Source: CAYWMY01 sp046352935
GTDB taxonomy: Bacteria > Pseudomonadota > Gammaproteobacteria > Steroidobacterales > Steroidobacteraceae
Direction: 5' to 3'
DNA: 64,000 bases
NCBI GenBank assembly: GCA_046352935.1
Contig: JAXMGR010000001.1
Span: forward strand, 186,001 to 250,000
The notes under the pieces are model-generated. The model had not been told where the DNA came from, did not search any database, and worked only from the letters and a program-made list of their open reading frames with translations. This document shows, one piece after another, positions 1 to 9,447 of this stretch; positions within the stretch are counted from its first letter, which is position 1, and every line of letters starts with the position of its first letter. Both the position numbers and the translations under genes were made by a program.

Positions 1-30
1 TGTGACGACGAAGATCCTGAGCATGGTCAT
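1..30 (-). CDS. 5' end of an unidentified gene leaving the window
   Basis: On the minus strand an ATG at position 30 follows a purine-rich GGGGGAAC with spacing typical of a ribosome binding site. It opens the frame MTMLRIFVVT, which leaves the window at position 1. Only ten codons are visible, so no function can be given. The good ribosome site is the sole reason to call it. Confidence 0.35.
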   Translation of the reverse strand, partial: MTMLRIFVVT

Positions 31-170
31 CTCGATGTTCCCCCGTTGAGCGATGACATCCCGTCGTCCGGCATCGCGGAGCGGGCAGCGGCATTCATGC
101 CGGTACGCGCCGGCGATCCGCTGCGCGATAATGCCGTCTCCGTGCGGTGTTGTCGCGGGTATCAGGGTCG

Positions 171-611
171 ATGGACGCAGGAAGGCCGGGGGCAGCGCTG
201 ATCGCGGCGTATCTCGCGACGGACTACGTCGTCGCCGCGTCTCCACCGTTCGTGCTGCGGGTCGGCCGGCACTCGGCGGAACTCGACCGGCTCATGCATC
301 TGCAGGGTGTGGATTGCGCCGCCTTTGTCACGGCCTGGAACCCGGGCAGCGTACGGGTCCCGGAGGATCAGAACCTTGCCACGCAGGAGCGGCTCGAACA
401 CGAACTCCGGGCCGCCGGTTACACGCTGATCCCGGGAGAAGGTCGCGATCCGGCGGGGCACTGGCCCGGCGAACCCAGTGTGCTGGTCCTCGGTCTGTCG
501 CGAAGTCGCGCCGTCGACATCGGCCGCGTGTACCGGCAGCACGCCGTGGTGTGGGTCCGGTGCGGCACGGCCGTCGAACTCGTGCTGGTCGCGGATCGCG
601 GGGGGGGATGA
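171..611 (+). CDS. DUF3293 domain-containing protein
   Basis: A 146-residue soluble protein recognised as DUF3293 from the N-terminal AAYLATDY segment, the central AFVTAWNPGS block and the following EDQN element. Members are small cytosolic bacterial proteins of unknown function, and nothing here suggests a catalytic site. I chose ATG 171, which has AGGG a few bases upstream; an in-frame GTG at 147 would add eight residues. The gene converges on a VOC-family gene and does not look like part of an operon. Confidence 0.72.
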   Translation: MDAGRPGAALIAAYLATDYVVAASPPFVLRVGRHSAELDRLMHLQGVDCAAFVTAWNPGSVRVPEDQNLATQERLEHELRAAGYTLIPGEGRDPAGHWPGEPSVLVLGLSRSRAVDIGRVYRQHAVVWVRCGTAVELVLVADRGGG

Positions 612-679
612 ATGACCGGCCCGGTGATCGGCACCTTCTCGGACATCGTCGCCTGCGGCGACGGCGCGCGCGACGCGCC

Positions 680-1216
680 TCAGCGTCGCGGCGGCGCTTC
701 GGCGGGATAGACGGCTTCGGGTTCCGGCATCGTGAATCCTGCGCCCGCGCGGCCGATCTCGACCACGAAACCCAGGTCCGCGCGGGTGTCGAAATACGCG
801 CAGTCGAATTTCGACGGGCTGCCCGGGGCGCCGTCGAACTCGGCCCTCATGATCGTGCCGACGCCGAGGTCCTGGCCGAGGGCCGCTGTCGTTGCGGCGA
901 AGTCCGCGACATCGAAACGCACGTGGTGGATATGGTCCGCGCCGCCGTGCCGGGCGAGTGACTCGGCATAGGGGCCCCGGTCGTCGAGCGGCTGGATGAG
1001 TTCCATGCGCGTCGTCGGCGAGATCTGCGCCAGCGCCGCACGGAATGTGACGACCGTGGGCCCGTCGTTGCAGTCGGCGCGCATGTTGGCAGCGTCGTAG
1101 CGGTAGAGACGCCATGGCCCGATGCCGTAGCGTTCGACCCAGGTGCGCACGGCGCGGTCGATGTCGCCGGTGACGACGCTGACATGGTTGATGCCGCTGA
1201 AGACCGGTTTCGTCAT
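680..1216 (-). CDS. VOC-family (glyoxalase/dioxygenase fold) protein
   Basis: A 178-residue protein opening with GINHVSVVTGDIDRAV, typical of vicinal-oxygen-chelate modules of the methylmalonyl-CoA epimerase / glyoxalase type. Candidate metal ligands are the His of the NHVSVV strand, the His of HHVRFDV near residue 108 and the Glu of FVVEIGRAG near residue 155. The family uses a divalent metal for epimerisation, isomerisation or dioxygenation, so the substrate is unknown. The start at 1216 is fixed by AGGAGG eight bases upstream; ten extra codons further upstream lack such a site. It is divergent from the aminotransferase gene and might share a regulatory region with it. Confidence 0.78.
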   Translation of the reverse strand: MTKPVFSGINHVSVVTGDIDRAVRTWVERYGIGPWRLYRYDAANMRADCNDGPTVVTFRAALAQISPTTRMELIQPLDDRGPYAESLARHGGADHIHHVRFDVADFAATTAALGQDLGVGTIMRAEFDGAPGSPSKFDCAYFDTRADLGFVVEIGRAGAGFTMPEPEAVYPAEAPPRR

Positions 1217-1371
1217 GGCGCGAGCCTCCTGCACCACGGCGATCATACGCGGGTGTCCGGAGCGGCATGCGGGTGCGGCCGCGGTGCCGGTCGGGCGCGT
1301 GCAGGCACTCCCGGGATCGCCATCTCCCGCGCGGCAGTTGCTAGGATGCGTTCACGCAGAGGGGGAAGCAC

Positions 1372-2763
1372 ATGACGAAGACCGAACCGCGCAGCGGCTC
1401 CGCCGCCGCCGAGGGCATCGCGCTCGACGCCGGGCAGGTGCGTATCTATCGTGAGCGCACATCACGCTCGCGCGAGCTGCTCGAGAAGACGAAGTCGCTG
1501 ATTCCCACGGGCCACGGCGGCGGCATGTGGTACCAGTTGCCGTACCCGGTGCTGATCGAGCGTGGCAAGGGCGCGCGGATCTGGGACGCGGACGGCAACG
1601 AATATGTCGATCTGCGCATCGGTGACTGGGTGCTGATCCACGGGCACTGCAACGACACCATCCGCGACGCGATCGTCCGGCAGATCGACAAGGGTGTGCA
1701 GTTCGGCTGCCCCGACTGGGACCTCAGTTACCGGATGGCGGAGCTGCTCTCCGGCCGCATGCCATCCATCGAGCGTGTCCGCTTTCTGGTCTCGGGCACC
1801 GAAGCGAACCTGCTGGCGATGCGGCTCGCACGGGCGCACACGGGGCGGCTCAGGATCGCGAAGACCGAGGGCAGCTATCACGGCCATGCCGACCACACGG
1901 TGGTCGGCAGTTCCACGGTCGGCATCCAGCCGAACACGGTCGGCATCCAGCCGAAGAAGGTGCCGACCGGCGTGCCACCCACCGTGGCCGACGAACTGCT
2001 GGAGATCCCGTTCAACGATCCGGACCGGGCCGCGGCGATCCTGGAGCGCGAGGCCGACAACGTCGCGGCCGTGCTGCTCGAGCCCGTGCAGGGCGCGGCC
2101 GGCATGATTCCCGCGACGCCCGAATTCATGCAGCGCATGCGCGAGGTGACCGCGCGGCTCGGCATCGTGCTGATCTTCGACGAGGTCGTGACGTTCCCCG
2201 TCGCCTGGGGCGGTGCGCAGGCCTGGTACGGCATCAAGCCGGACCTGACCACGATGAGCAAGGCGATCGGCGGCGGGCTGCCCATGTCCGCGGTCGGCGG
2301 GCGCGCCGAGATCATGAATCTGCTGGATCCCGATCTGTACGGCGGCAAGGCGCCGGTCACATCCGTCTCCACCTTCGCCTGCAACCAGCTCGCGCTCGCC
2401 GCCGGCATCGCCGCGATCGAGCTGCTGACGCCCGAAGTGCATGCGCGGGTCCAGGCCATGGGCAACCGCGCCCGCGAGGGCATCGACGCTCTCGGCCGTC
2501 GCCATGGCATTCCGCTGCACTCGAGCGGCATCGGTCACCTGTTCGGAATGCACTGGGCGCCGGAACGCGTGGTCGATTACCGCACGCGCATGCAGACCGA
2601 CCGGCAGAAGATCGTGAACCTGCACCTTGCGCTGATGAACCAGGGCTACTACCAGATGTCGCTGGGATACTTCCTGATCAGCACGGAGATCGGCGAGGCG
2701 GAGGTCGACGGCTTCCTGAACGCGCTCGAGAACGCATTGCACCGGCTCGGATACGTGTCCTGA
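1372..2763 (+). CDS. Class III PLP aminotransferase, glutamate-1-semialdehyde aminomutase-like
   Basis: A 463-residue class III PLP-dependent aminotransferase or aminomutase. Features are SGTEANLLAMRLARA in the cofactor region, SYHGH near residue 165, the LIFDEVVT Asp that contacts the PLP pyridine nitrogen, and TMSKAIGGGLPMSAVGG with the Schiff-base lysine. The closest general type is the HemL-like group, but it has an extra N-terminal stretch and lies away from heme genes, so it is probably not the housekeeping hemL. An AGGGGGA ribosome site precedes the ATG. A 21-base tandem duplication at 1915-1954 repeats TVGIQP within the protein. The substrate is not predictable. Confidence 0.8.
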   Translation: MTKTEPRSGSAAAEGIALDAGQVRIYRERTSRSRELLEKTKSLIPTGHGGGMWYQLPYPVLIERGKGARIWDADGNEYVDLRIGDWVLIHGHCNDTIRDAIVRQIDKGVQFGCPDWDLSYRMAELLSGRMPSIERVRFLVSGTEANLLAMRLARAHTGRLRIAKTEGSYHGHADHTVVGSSTVGIQPNTVGIQPKKVPTGVPPTVADELLEIPFNDPDRAAAILEREADNVAAVLLEPVQGAAGMIPATPEFMQRMREVTARLGIVLIFDEVVTFPVAWGGAQAWYGIKPDLTTMSKAIGGGLPMSAVGGRAEIMNLLDPDLYGGKAPVTSVSTFACNQLALAAGIAAIELLTPEVHARVQAMGNRAREGIDALGRRHGIPLHSSGIGHLFGMHWAPERVVDYRTRMQTDRQKIVNLHLALMNQGYYQMSLGYFLISTEIGEAEVDGFLNALENALHRLGYVS

Positions 2764-2821
2764 CGCCGGAGCGTGGACCGCGCGGCGGAGAGCTGTTCCG
2801 CCGCGGCGTTCCCGCGGACAT

Positions 2822-4003
2822 TCAGGACCGGGTCCGCACGCGCTCACCGTCGGCGAGTTCGCCGGGCGGATGGCGCACGACGGCCTCGCCTTCGCCGAGA
2901 CCGCCCAGCACGCGTGCGGCCAGCGCATTGCGTTCGCCGATCCTGACGACGCGCCGCCGTGCACGGTTGCCGTCGACCACGAACACGCACCAGTCCTCGC
3001 CGCACCGGAACAGCGCGCTGACCGGAACCTGCAGCACGTCCTGCCTGCTCGAGGTGATGACGCGCACGGTCACGCGATAGCCGTCGCCGATCCGTTCCGG
3101 CGGGTCGACGAAGTCGAGGATCACGTTGCTGCGCTGTTCTTCCACGCCGAGTGCGGAGACCTTCGTGAAGGCATAGGGCTCGACGAGCCGCACGCGCGCG
3201 CGCAATGGCGCTTCGCCGCCCCAGCCCTCGAGCAGGGCGGCCATGCCCGGGGCGATCTTCACCGCTTCGGAGGAGAGCATCTCGACGACGACCTCGAGGT
3301 GCGCGAGATCGCCGATCACGACGAGCGGTGCACCCGCCGCGACCACGCGCTCACTGGGTTCGGGAATGCGCAGCACGCGACCGGTCGCCGGTGCACGCAC
3401 ATCCAGCAGTGTCCTCGCCACGCCGCCCGCGAGCGAGCGCACCGCGAGCAGCCCGGCCTCGGCGGCGCGATGTTCGGCTGCGGCCGAGCGCACGCGGAAG
3501 GCCGCGGCTTCCATGTCCATGGCCAGCGTCGTCGCCGCGTTGCGCGCCTGCTCGACCTGCTGTCTCGGCACCAGTCCGCGCGCGAACAGCTCGTCGAGCC
3601 GCGCTGCTTCACGCTGCGCCTGATCGAGATCGTGACCCGTGTGGCGGGCCTCCGCTTCGCGGTTGCGCAGGGCCGCGGCCGCTGCTGCGACCCGCGCACG
3701 CTGCTCCTCGAGGTCCTGCGGCGAGAGCGGCAGCGGCGCCAGCCGCGCGACGACCTGTCCCGTGGCGATCCCGTCGCCTTCGTGCAGCTCGCTGCGCAGC
3801 AGGCGGCCGGCGATCGGCGCGGCGACGACATAGCGATCGTGGCTGCGCGTCTCGCCCTGTTCGTCGAGTGTGACGACGAGCGGCCCGCGCGCGACGGCCG
3901 CGGCCTCGACGGCCGCCGGCTCCGGCCACAGCGCGACCGTGATCAGTGCCGTGACGACGAGCGCGACGGCGACCCACCACAGCTTGCGCAGGCGCGGGTT
4001 CAT
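2822..4003 (-). CDS. HlyD/MacA-like periplasmic adaptor of an ABC exporter
   Basis: A 393-residue membrane-fusion (efflux adaptor) protein. It has one N-terminal membrane anchor (about residues 8-26), a first lipoyl half-motif, a long Ala/Arg/Glu-rich coiled-coil hairpin (about 100-190), the second half-motif with APATGRVLRIPEPSERVV, and beta-barrel domains. Adaptors of this type link an inner-membrane ABC transporter to an outer-membrane exit duct. It is the last gene after a MacB-like ATPase and permease. An in-frame GTG at 4012 overlaps the permease stop (GTGA) and may be the real, coupled start; ATG 4003 is used here. Confidence 0.85.
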   Translation of the reverse strand: MNPRLRKLWWVAVALVVTALITVALWPEPAAVEAAAVARGPLVVTLDEQGETRSHDRYVVAAPIAGRLLRSELHEGDGIATGQVVARLAPLPLSPQDLEEQRARVAAAAAALRNREAEARHTGHDLDQAQREAARLDELFARGLVPRQQVEQARNAATTLAMDMEAAAFRVRSAAAEHRAAEAGLLAVRSLAGGVARTLLDVRAPATGRVLRIPEPSERVVAAGAPLVVIGDLAHLEVVVEMLSSEAVKIAPGMAALLEGWGGEAPLRARVRLVEPYAFTKVSALGVEEQRSNVILDFVDPPERIGDGYRVTVRVITSSRQDVLQVPVSALFRCGEDWCVFVVDGNRARRRVVRIGERNALAARVLGGLGEGEAVVRHPPGELADGERVRTRS

Positions 4004-4008
4004 CGGTG

Positions 4009-6375
4009 TCACTCGCGCGTCTTCAGTACGGCGACCAGGTCGAGGTGCCGCATGCGCCGGGCGACCAGCAGGCCGGACACGGCTGCCGCGGCAATCGTCA
4101 CCACCGCGGCGAAGCCGAAGGTCTCGTCGGACAGCGCGAACGGCAGACGGAAGAGCTCGCGGTCGAACAGCGGGACCAGCGCGCGGCAGGCGGCCGCGCC
4201 GAGCCCGAAGCCGGCGACGATTCCCGCCGCGACGAGCAGCGCCTGTTCGCCGAGCAGCAGCACCGCGACCTCGCGCGGCGTGAATCCCAGCACGCGCAGG
4301 CTCGCGAGCTCGTGGCCGCGCTCGGACAGCGCGATGCGCGCGCTGTTGTAGACGACACCGACCACGAGCACGGCGGCAAAAGCGGTCATGACGACGGTCA
4401 TCACGATGAAGCTGCGGTTCATGGTGTCGCGGATGCTCTGAAGCATGGCCGACCGGATCGCGACGCCACCCACGGCGGGGAGCCGCTCGAGCGCAGCATA
4501 CAATGCCACCTCCTGGCTGCGGTCGATCACGAGCGCGGCGCCGGACACGGTGCGGTCCTCGCGCAGCAGTCGCGCGAGCGCCGCCGAGTCCATCCACGCG
4601 CCGATGCCGAGCGGCTCGTCGGACAGCCGTGCCACCGGCACGCGAAGCCTGAGCCGTGCGCCTTCCAGCAGCTCGACGTCGACGGCGTCGCCGGGCTCGA
4701 CCGCCAGGATTTCAGCGAGCTTGCGCGTCAGCACCAGACCATCGGGGGGCACCGGGATCGGCGTGAGGTGCGCGTCGACGAGCCGGTGCAGCTCGGCGCC
4801 CGTCGTGACGCTCGACAGCGCCGCGCGCTTGCGGCGGTGGCCGGCCACGAGCCACACCGGCACGGTGCGGAACGGCTCGACGCGCAGCACGCCCGGCAGG
4901 CGTGCAAGCTCGTGCGCCGCGGCCGCGCTGGCGGGCTCGCGCAACAGCACCGTCACGTCGTCGCGCTGCACGGCGTCGAAGTGGATCGCGACCAGGCGGT
5001 CCACAGCGTCGAACGTGAAGCGGCCGAGGACGACGGTCGCTACCGCGAGCGCGATGCCGACGACGGACAGCGCCGCGCGCCAGGGCCGGCGCGCGAGGTT
5101 GCGCAGGATCATGCGTCCGGCGGGTCCCGCGAGGTGTCGCAGCCCGAGGCGCTCCAGCAGGCCTGCACGGTAGCTGCGCGGCGGCTCGGGCCGCATCGCT
5201 TCGGCTGGTGGCAGCCGCACGGCGCGGCCGACCGCGGCCAGCGACCCGGCGAAGGCGGCGGTGATCGCGATGCCGGCGGTCGAGAGCAGCACGACGACCG
5301 GCAGCCGGAAGCGCAGTGCGGGGAAGTGGAAATACTGATCGTAGACGCCGATCAGGCCCTGGCCGAGCAGCAGGCCGCCGCCCAGGCCCAGGGTCGCGCC
5401 GAGCGCCACGATCGCGAACGCGAACTCGAGGAAATGCGCGCCGACGCGCACGTTCGAATAGCCGAAGGCCTTCAGCACGGCGATCTGGCCGCGCTGCAGG
5501 GTCACGAGACGCTGCAGCAGCGTGTACAGCAGGAACGCGGCGACGCCGAGAAAGATCGACGGTACCACCGTTGCGTTCACGCGGATCTCACCGAGCTCGT
5601 CGCTGACGAAGCGATTCGACGGCAGGTCCTCGCGGCCATGGCTCGCGAGCCCGCCGTAGGGCGCGAGCAGCCGGTCCAGCGCCGCCTGCACGTCGCCCGC
5701 GGAAGCGTGCGGCGCCAGCGTCAGCGACACGTCGTTGAACGCCCCGTCCTGGTCGAATGCGGCTTCCAGCGTCTCGCGCCCCATCCACATCACACCGAAG
5801 CGGCGGTTGTCGGGGAACACCATCGCGGGCCCGACCTCGTAGACGTACTCCGGCGACAGCGCGAGGCCGACGACGGCGAGTTCCTGCCAGCGGCCGTTCA
5901 GGACCGCGCCGATGCGATCGCCGATGCGAAGTCCGCTCGCGCGCGCGAAGGTCTCGCTGAGCGTCACTTCGTCGTCGCGATGCGGCTCCGGGAGGCGCCC
6001 CGCGCGCAGCACCGGCGCATTCAGGCGCGCCGGCCCGGCCGCGGGCAGCGACAGGATGCGGCCGGTGACCGGCTCATCGAGGCCGGGCACGCTGAGCGTC
6101 ACGTCGGCGACGATGCGCGTCTCGACGGCCGCGACGCCCGGGATGCGCCCGATCGCGCCGGCCACCGGTTCCGGTGCCCGCCGGGCGCGGGCGAAGACGT
6201 CGGCGAGCCGGCTGTCGCGGTACCAGTCGTCGCGCGCGGCGGCGAGCGCGTGCCACGCGCCCTGCATGGTCACGAACACGGCGAGGCCGCAGGCGATCAC
6301 CAGCGCCGCGGCCAGCACCTGGCCGCGCAGGTGCCACAGGTCGCGCGTGAGCGCGCGGTGCAGCGGGCTCACCAC
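4009..6375 (-). CDS. ABC transporter permease with two FtsX modules
   Basis: A 788-residue inner-membrane permease with two FtsX/MacB-type units. The order is an N-terminal helix (about 18-40), an extracytoplasmic domain, three helices (about 270-395), a linker, another helix (about 435-455), a second extracytoplasmic domain, and three C-terminal helices (about 640-780). This is the long single-chain permease layout, about twice a LolC/E or MacB half. Such permeases are mechanotransmitters that do not form a classic channel. It overlaps the ATPase gene by 7 bp upstream and the adaptor gene follows directly. The substrate is unknown. Confidence 0.85.
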   Translation of the reverse strand: MVSPLHRALTRDLWHLRGQVLAAALVIACGLAVFVTMQGAWHALAAARDDWYRDSRLADVFARARRAPEPVAGAIGRIPGVAAVETRIVADVTLSVPGLDEPVTGRILSLPAAGPARLNAPVLRAGRLPEPHRDDEVTLSETFARASGLRIGDRIGAVLNGRWQELAVVGLALSPEYVYEVGPAMVFPDNRRFGVMWMGRETLEAAFDQDGAFNDVSLTLAPHASAGDVQAALDRLLAPYGGLASHGREDLPSNRFVSDELGEIRVNATVVPSIFLGVAAFLLYTLLQRLVTLQRGQIAVLKAFGYSNVRVGAHFLEFAFAIVALGATLGLGGGLLLGQGLIGVYDQYFHFPALRFRLPVVVLLSTAGIAITAAFAGSLAAVGRAVRLPPAEAMRPEPPRSYRAGLLERLGLRHLAGPAGRMILRNLARRPWRAALSVVGIALAVATVVLGRFTFDAVDRLVAIHFDAVQRDDVTVLLREPASAAAAHELARLPGVLRVEPFRTVPVWLVAGHRRKRAALSSVTTGAELHRLVDAHLTPIPVPPDGLVLTRKLAEILAVEPGDAVDVELLEGARLRLRVPVARLSDEPLGIGAWMDSAALARLLREDRTVSGAALVIDRSQEVALYAALERLPAVGGVAIRSAMLQSIRDTMNRSFIVMTVVMTAFAAVLVVGVVYNSARIALSERGHELASLRVLGFTPREVAVLLLGEQALLVAAGIVAGFGLGAAACRALVPLFDRELFRLPFALSDETFGFAAVVTIAAAAVSGLLVARRMRHLDLVAVLKTRE

Positions 6376-7094
6376 GACAGCTCGGCCGGCGCCTGGCGCG
6401 TCGCGTTGCGGTGTGTCTCCACGATGCTGCCGCTCGAGATGCGGATGACGCGGTCGGCCATGCCGGCGATCGCGGCGTTGTGCGTGATCACGATCGTCAG
6501 CGTGCCGAGCTCGCGGTTGGCGCGCTCCAGCACTTCCAGCACGCGCCGGCCGGTCGGATAGTCGAGCGAGCCCGTGGGCTCGTCGCAGAGGAGGATGTCG
6601 GGCCGCTTGGCGATGGCGCGTGCGATCGCGACACGCTGCTGCTCGCCGCCGGAGAGCTGCGCCGGGAAGTGGTGCAGGCGGTCGCCGAGTCCGACGAGTT
6701 CGAGCACCTCGCGCGCGGGCAGCGGATCGGGCGCGATGGCGGTCACCAGCTCGACGTTCTCGAGCGCGGTGAGACTCGGCAGCAGGTTGAAGAACTGGAA
6801 CACGAATCCGACGTGCTCGCGGCGATAGCGCGTCAGTTCGGCTTCGCCGGCAGCCGTCAGATCGTGGTCGCGATAGAAGACTTCGCCGCGGGTCGGGACG
6901 TCGAGTCCACCCAGGATGTTGAGCAGCGTCGACTTGCCGCTGCCGGAGGCACCCAGCAGGACGACGAACTCGCCGGCCCCGAAGTCGACGTCGATGCGGC
7001 GCAGCGCGACGACCTCGACCTCGCCGAGGCGGTAGCTCTTGCCGACATCGTGAACGTGGAGGACCGGCCCGCCGGAGGAAGCCACGCCCTGCAT
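6369..7094 (-). CDS. ABC transporter ATP-binding protein, MacB/LolD type
   Basis: A 241-residue nucleotide-binding subunit with Walker A GASGSGKST near residue 52, Q-loop FQFFNLLP, signature LSGGEQQR near 150, Walker B ILLCDEPTGSLD and an H-loop in TIVITHN. The family powers FtsX-type permeases, and the permease and adaptor follow it. Only three bases separate it from the upstream small Cys-rich feo gene, so it is probably cotranscribed with feoAB. GAAGG lies directly against the ATG. Coupling to iron status is an inference from this arrangement. Confidence 0.9.
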   Translation of the reverse strand: MQGVASSGGPVLHVHDVGKSYRLGEVEVVALRRIDVDFGAGEFVVLLGASGSGKSTLLNILGGLDVPTRGEVFYRDHDLTAAGEAELTRYRREHVGFVFQFFNLLPSLTALENVELVTAIAPDPLPAREVLELVGLGDRLHHFPAQLSGGEQQRVAIARAIAKRPDILLCDEPTGSLDYPTGRRVLEVLERANRELGTLTIVITHNAAIAGMADRVIRISSGSIVETHRNATRQAPAELSW

Positions 7095-7097
7095 CCT

Positions 7098-7295
7098 TCA
7101 GTCCGCGCGAACGTCCGTCGATCCGCCGCAGCGCCGGTTCCGCGGCGGCGATGTGCCACAGCCTCCGCAGCTCCCGCAGCCACTGTCGCCCGCGGCACCC
7201 GCGCGGGGGCGCACACGGCGCCAGATCCGCCTCGCAATGAAGCCGACCGCGATCGCGATCATGCCGAGCACCACCGCGTCGTCCAGCGTGATCAT
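7098..7295 (-). CDS. FeoB-associated Cys-rich membrane protein
   Basis: A 65-residue protein with one N-terminal membrane helix (about residues 7-22), a basic RRIWRRVRPR stretch and a Cys/Gly-rich tail containing CGSCGGCG plus one further Cys. This matches the small FeoB-associated family found after feoB in many bacteria, which may bind iron or sense redox state. The start overlaps the feoB stop codon (ATGA), so translation is probably coupled. The gene sits between feoB and the ABC ATPase gene. Confidence 0.75.
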   Translation of the reverse strand: MITLDDAVVLGMIAIAVGFIARRIWRRVRPRAGAAGDSGCGSCGGCGTSPPRNRRCGGSTDVRAD

Positions 7296-9175
7296 GACGT
7301 GCCCATCAGCAGCCGGGCCCCATGATAGGTCAAGCCGGCCGCGACATAGGCGAGCGCGAACAGATACGCCGCCATCCCGACCGGAACCTTCCATCCGCCG
7401 GTCTCGCGGCGCACGGCGGCCAGTGTGGCCACGCACTGCGGCGCGAACACGTACCAGGCGAGCAGCGCGAGCGCCGTGGGCAGGGGCCAGCCGGCAGCGA
7501 TGATGGGTGAGAGCGTCGCGGCCACGGTGTCGTTCGAGGACGAGAGCGCATACACGGTGCCGAGCGCGCCCACGGCCACCTCGCGCGCGGCGAGTCCGGG
7601 TACCAGCGCGATCGCGATCTGCCAGTTGAAGCCGATCGGCTCGAACACGACGGCGAGCGCGCGGCCGAGCATGCCGGCGACGCTGTAGGTGATCGCGGGT
7701 TCCGTGGCGCCGGCCGGCGGTGACGGCCACGAGGCGAGCGCCCAGAGGATCACCATGAGTGCGAGGATGATCGTGCCGACGCGCTGCAGGAAGATCACCG
7801 CACGCTGCCACAGTCCGATCGCGAGGTTCCGCAGGCTGGGCCAGTGATAGGCGGGCAGCTCGAGCAGCAGCGGTTCCGGTCCCTGCACATGCGCCATGCG
7901 CTTCATGATGTACGCGACGACCATCGCGGACAGTACGCCCGCCAGGTAGAGGCCGAAGAGCACGATCCCCTGCAGCTCGAGCACACCGGCGACGGCGCGT
8001 CGCGGAATGAACGCACCGATCAGCAGCGCGTAGACGGGCAGACGTGCGGAGCAGGTCATGAGTGGCGCGACCAGGATCGTGACGAGGCGGTCGCGGGGAT
8101 TCGCGATGGTGCGCGTCGCCATGATTCCCGGGATCGCGCAGGCGAAACTGGACAGCAGCGGGATGAAGGAACGGCCCGAGAGGCCGACGCTGCCCATCAG
8201 GCGGTCGAGCAGGAATGCCGCGCGCGGGAGGTAGCCGGAATCCTCGAGCAGGAGGATGAACGCGAACAGGATGACGATCTGGGGGAGGAACACCAGCACG
8301 CTGCCTGCACCGGCGATCACGCCGTCGACCAGCAGACTGCGCAGCGCACCGTCGGGCAGTGCCGCGGTAACGGCGGTCCCCAGTGCGCCGATGCCCGTGT
8401 CGATCGCATCCATGAGGGGTGCGGCCCAGGCGAAGACAGCCTGGAACACCGTGAACATCACCAGCGCGAGCAGGACGAGCCCGGCGACCGGATGCAGCAG
8501 CACGCGGTCGATGCGGTCGCTCGCAGTTTCCAGGTGCACGGTGTCGGCACCGATCGCGCCGAGGACGCGGCGCACCTCGGCGTGGTCGGCCTCGGAGGCG
8601 TCCCCGGCCGGCGCCGGGGATGTCGGGGACGCCGGTCGGGCCGGCAGCGCCTCGATCTGCCGCGCGAGCAGGTCCACGAGCGGTGCCGCGCCGTCGCCGC
8701 GCACACCCACGGTCTCGACGACCGGAAGGCCGAGTTCGCGGCCGAGCTCGCTTACATGCAACGGCACGCCCTGGCGCCGCGCGAGATCGCTCATGTTCAA
8801 GGCCACGACGGTGGGCAGGCCGAGCCGGCGCACGCCGAGCACGAATCTGAGGCTTCGCCGCAGGTTGGTCGCGTCGGCGACGCAGACCACGAGATCGGGC
8901 CGCTCCTCGCCGACGGCATTGCCGTGCAGCACGGCTGTTGCGACCTCCTCGTCGGGCGTGCGCGGCTCGAGGCTGTAGGTGCCCGGCAGGTCGAGCACGC
9001 GGACGCGGCGACCGTCGGCGAGGCCCAGCCAGCCCTCCTTGCGCTCGACGGTGACGCCGGCGTAGTTCGCGACCTTCTGGTGGCTGCCGGTCAGCAGGTT
9101 GAACAACGCCGTCTTGCCGCAGTTCGGGTTGCCGGCGAGCGCGATCAGCGGCGGCCGTGTCACAGCGGTGGTCAC
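7292..9175 (-). CDS. feoB: Ferrous iron transporter FeoB
   Basis: A 627-residue Fe(II) permease of the inner membrane. The N-terminal G domain shows GNPNCGKTALFN (G1, about residue 15), DLPGTYSL (G3) and ALNMSD (G4). It is followed by a helical insert and a membrane domain with two gate-type repeats and cysteine-containing helices (FACAIPGIMATRTI, MTCSARLPVY). At 627 residues it is shorter than the roughly 770 of E. coli FeoB. It overlaps feoA by four bases upstream and the small Cys-rich gene downstream. The Fur-box-like site upstream of feoA suggests repression when iron is plentiful. Confidence 0.95.
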   Translation of the reverse strand: MTTAVTRPPLIALAGNPNCGKTALFNLLTGSHQKVANYAGVTVERKEGWLGLADGRRVRVLDLPGTYSLEPRTPDEEVATAVLHGNAVGEERPDLVVCVADATNLRRSLRFVLGVRRLGLPTVVALNMSDLARRQGVPLHVSELGRELGLPVVETVGVRGDGAAPLVDLLARQIEALPARPASPTSPAPAGDASEADHAEVRRVLGAIGADTVHLETASDRIDRVLLHPVAGLVLLALVMFTVFQAVFAWAAPLMDAIDTGIGALGTAVTAALPDGALRSLLVDGVIAGAGSVLVFLPQIVILFAFILLLEDSGYLPRAAFLLDRLMGSVGLSGRSFIPLLSSFACAIPGIMATRTIANPRDRLVTILVAPLMTCSARLPVYALLIGAFIPRRAVAGVLELQGIVLFGLYLAGVLSAMVVAYIMKRMAHVQGPEPLLLELPAYHWPSLRNLAIGLWQRAVIFLQRVGTIILALMVILWALASWPSPPAGATEPAITYSVAGMLGRALAVVFEPIGFNWQIAIALVPGLAAREVAVGALGTVYALSSSNDTVAATLSPIIAAGWPLPTALALLAWYVFAPQCVATLAAVRRETGGWKVPVGMAAYLFALAYVAAGLTYHGARLLMGTS

Positions 9176-9438
9176 GGGTTCACGATTGCCCGGTCGGCAT
9201 CGACGCGGATGCAGCAGGCCTCGTAACGGCGCAACGCGAACGTGGAGTCTCCGACACGAACGGCGAGCGGGTCGCGTCCGACGGGGCCTCGCGCGACGAT
9301 CCGTACGCGCTCACCGGGCAGGAAGCCGAGCTCGTGCAGGCGTTGCACGATACCCGCGTCCCGCCCGCCCACGTCCGTGATGGTCGCGGCGAGATTTGCG
9401 GGCAGGTCCGTCAGCGGGATGGGTGCGCGACGCAGCAT
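9172..9438 (-). CDS. feoA: Ferrous iron transport accessory protein FeoA
   Basis: An 88-residue SH3-like cytosolic protein of the FeoA family, which acts with FeoB. Typical segments are LHELGFLPGERVRIV and the closing FALRRYEACCIRVD. It is the first gene of the feo operon and overlaps feoB by ATGA. No Shine-Dalgarno sequence precedes ATG 9438. A TATGAT -10 hexamer ends about nine bases upstream, so the transcript may be nearly leaderless. Confidence 0.88.
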   Translation of the reverse strand: MLRRAPIPLTDLPANLAATITDVGGRDAGIVQRLHELGFLPGERVRIVARGPVGRDPLAVRVGDSTFALRRYEACCIRVDADRAIVNP

Positions 9439-9447
9439 GGAGGCTGG

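Noticed and set aside
4006..6561. An 851-codon plus-strand frame opposite the ABC permease
   Set aside because: The permease has clear membrane helices and gene-order support; the plus frame is compositionally a shadow.
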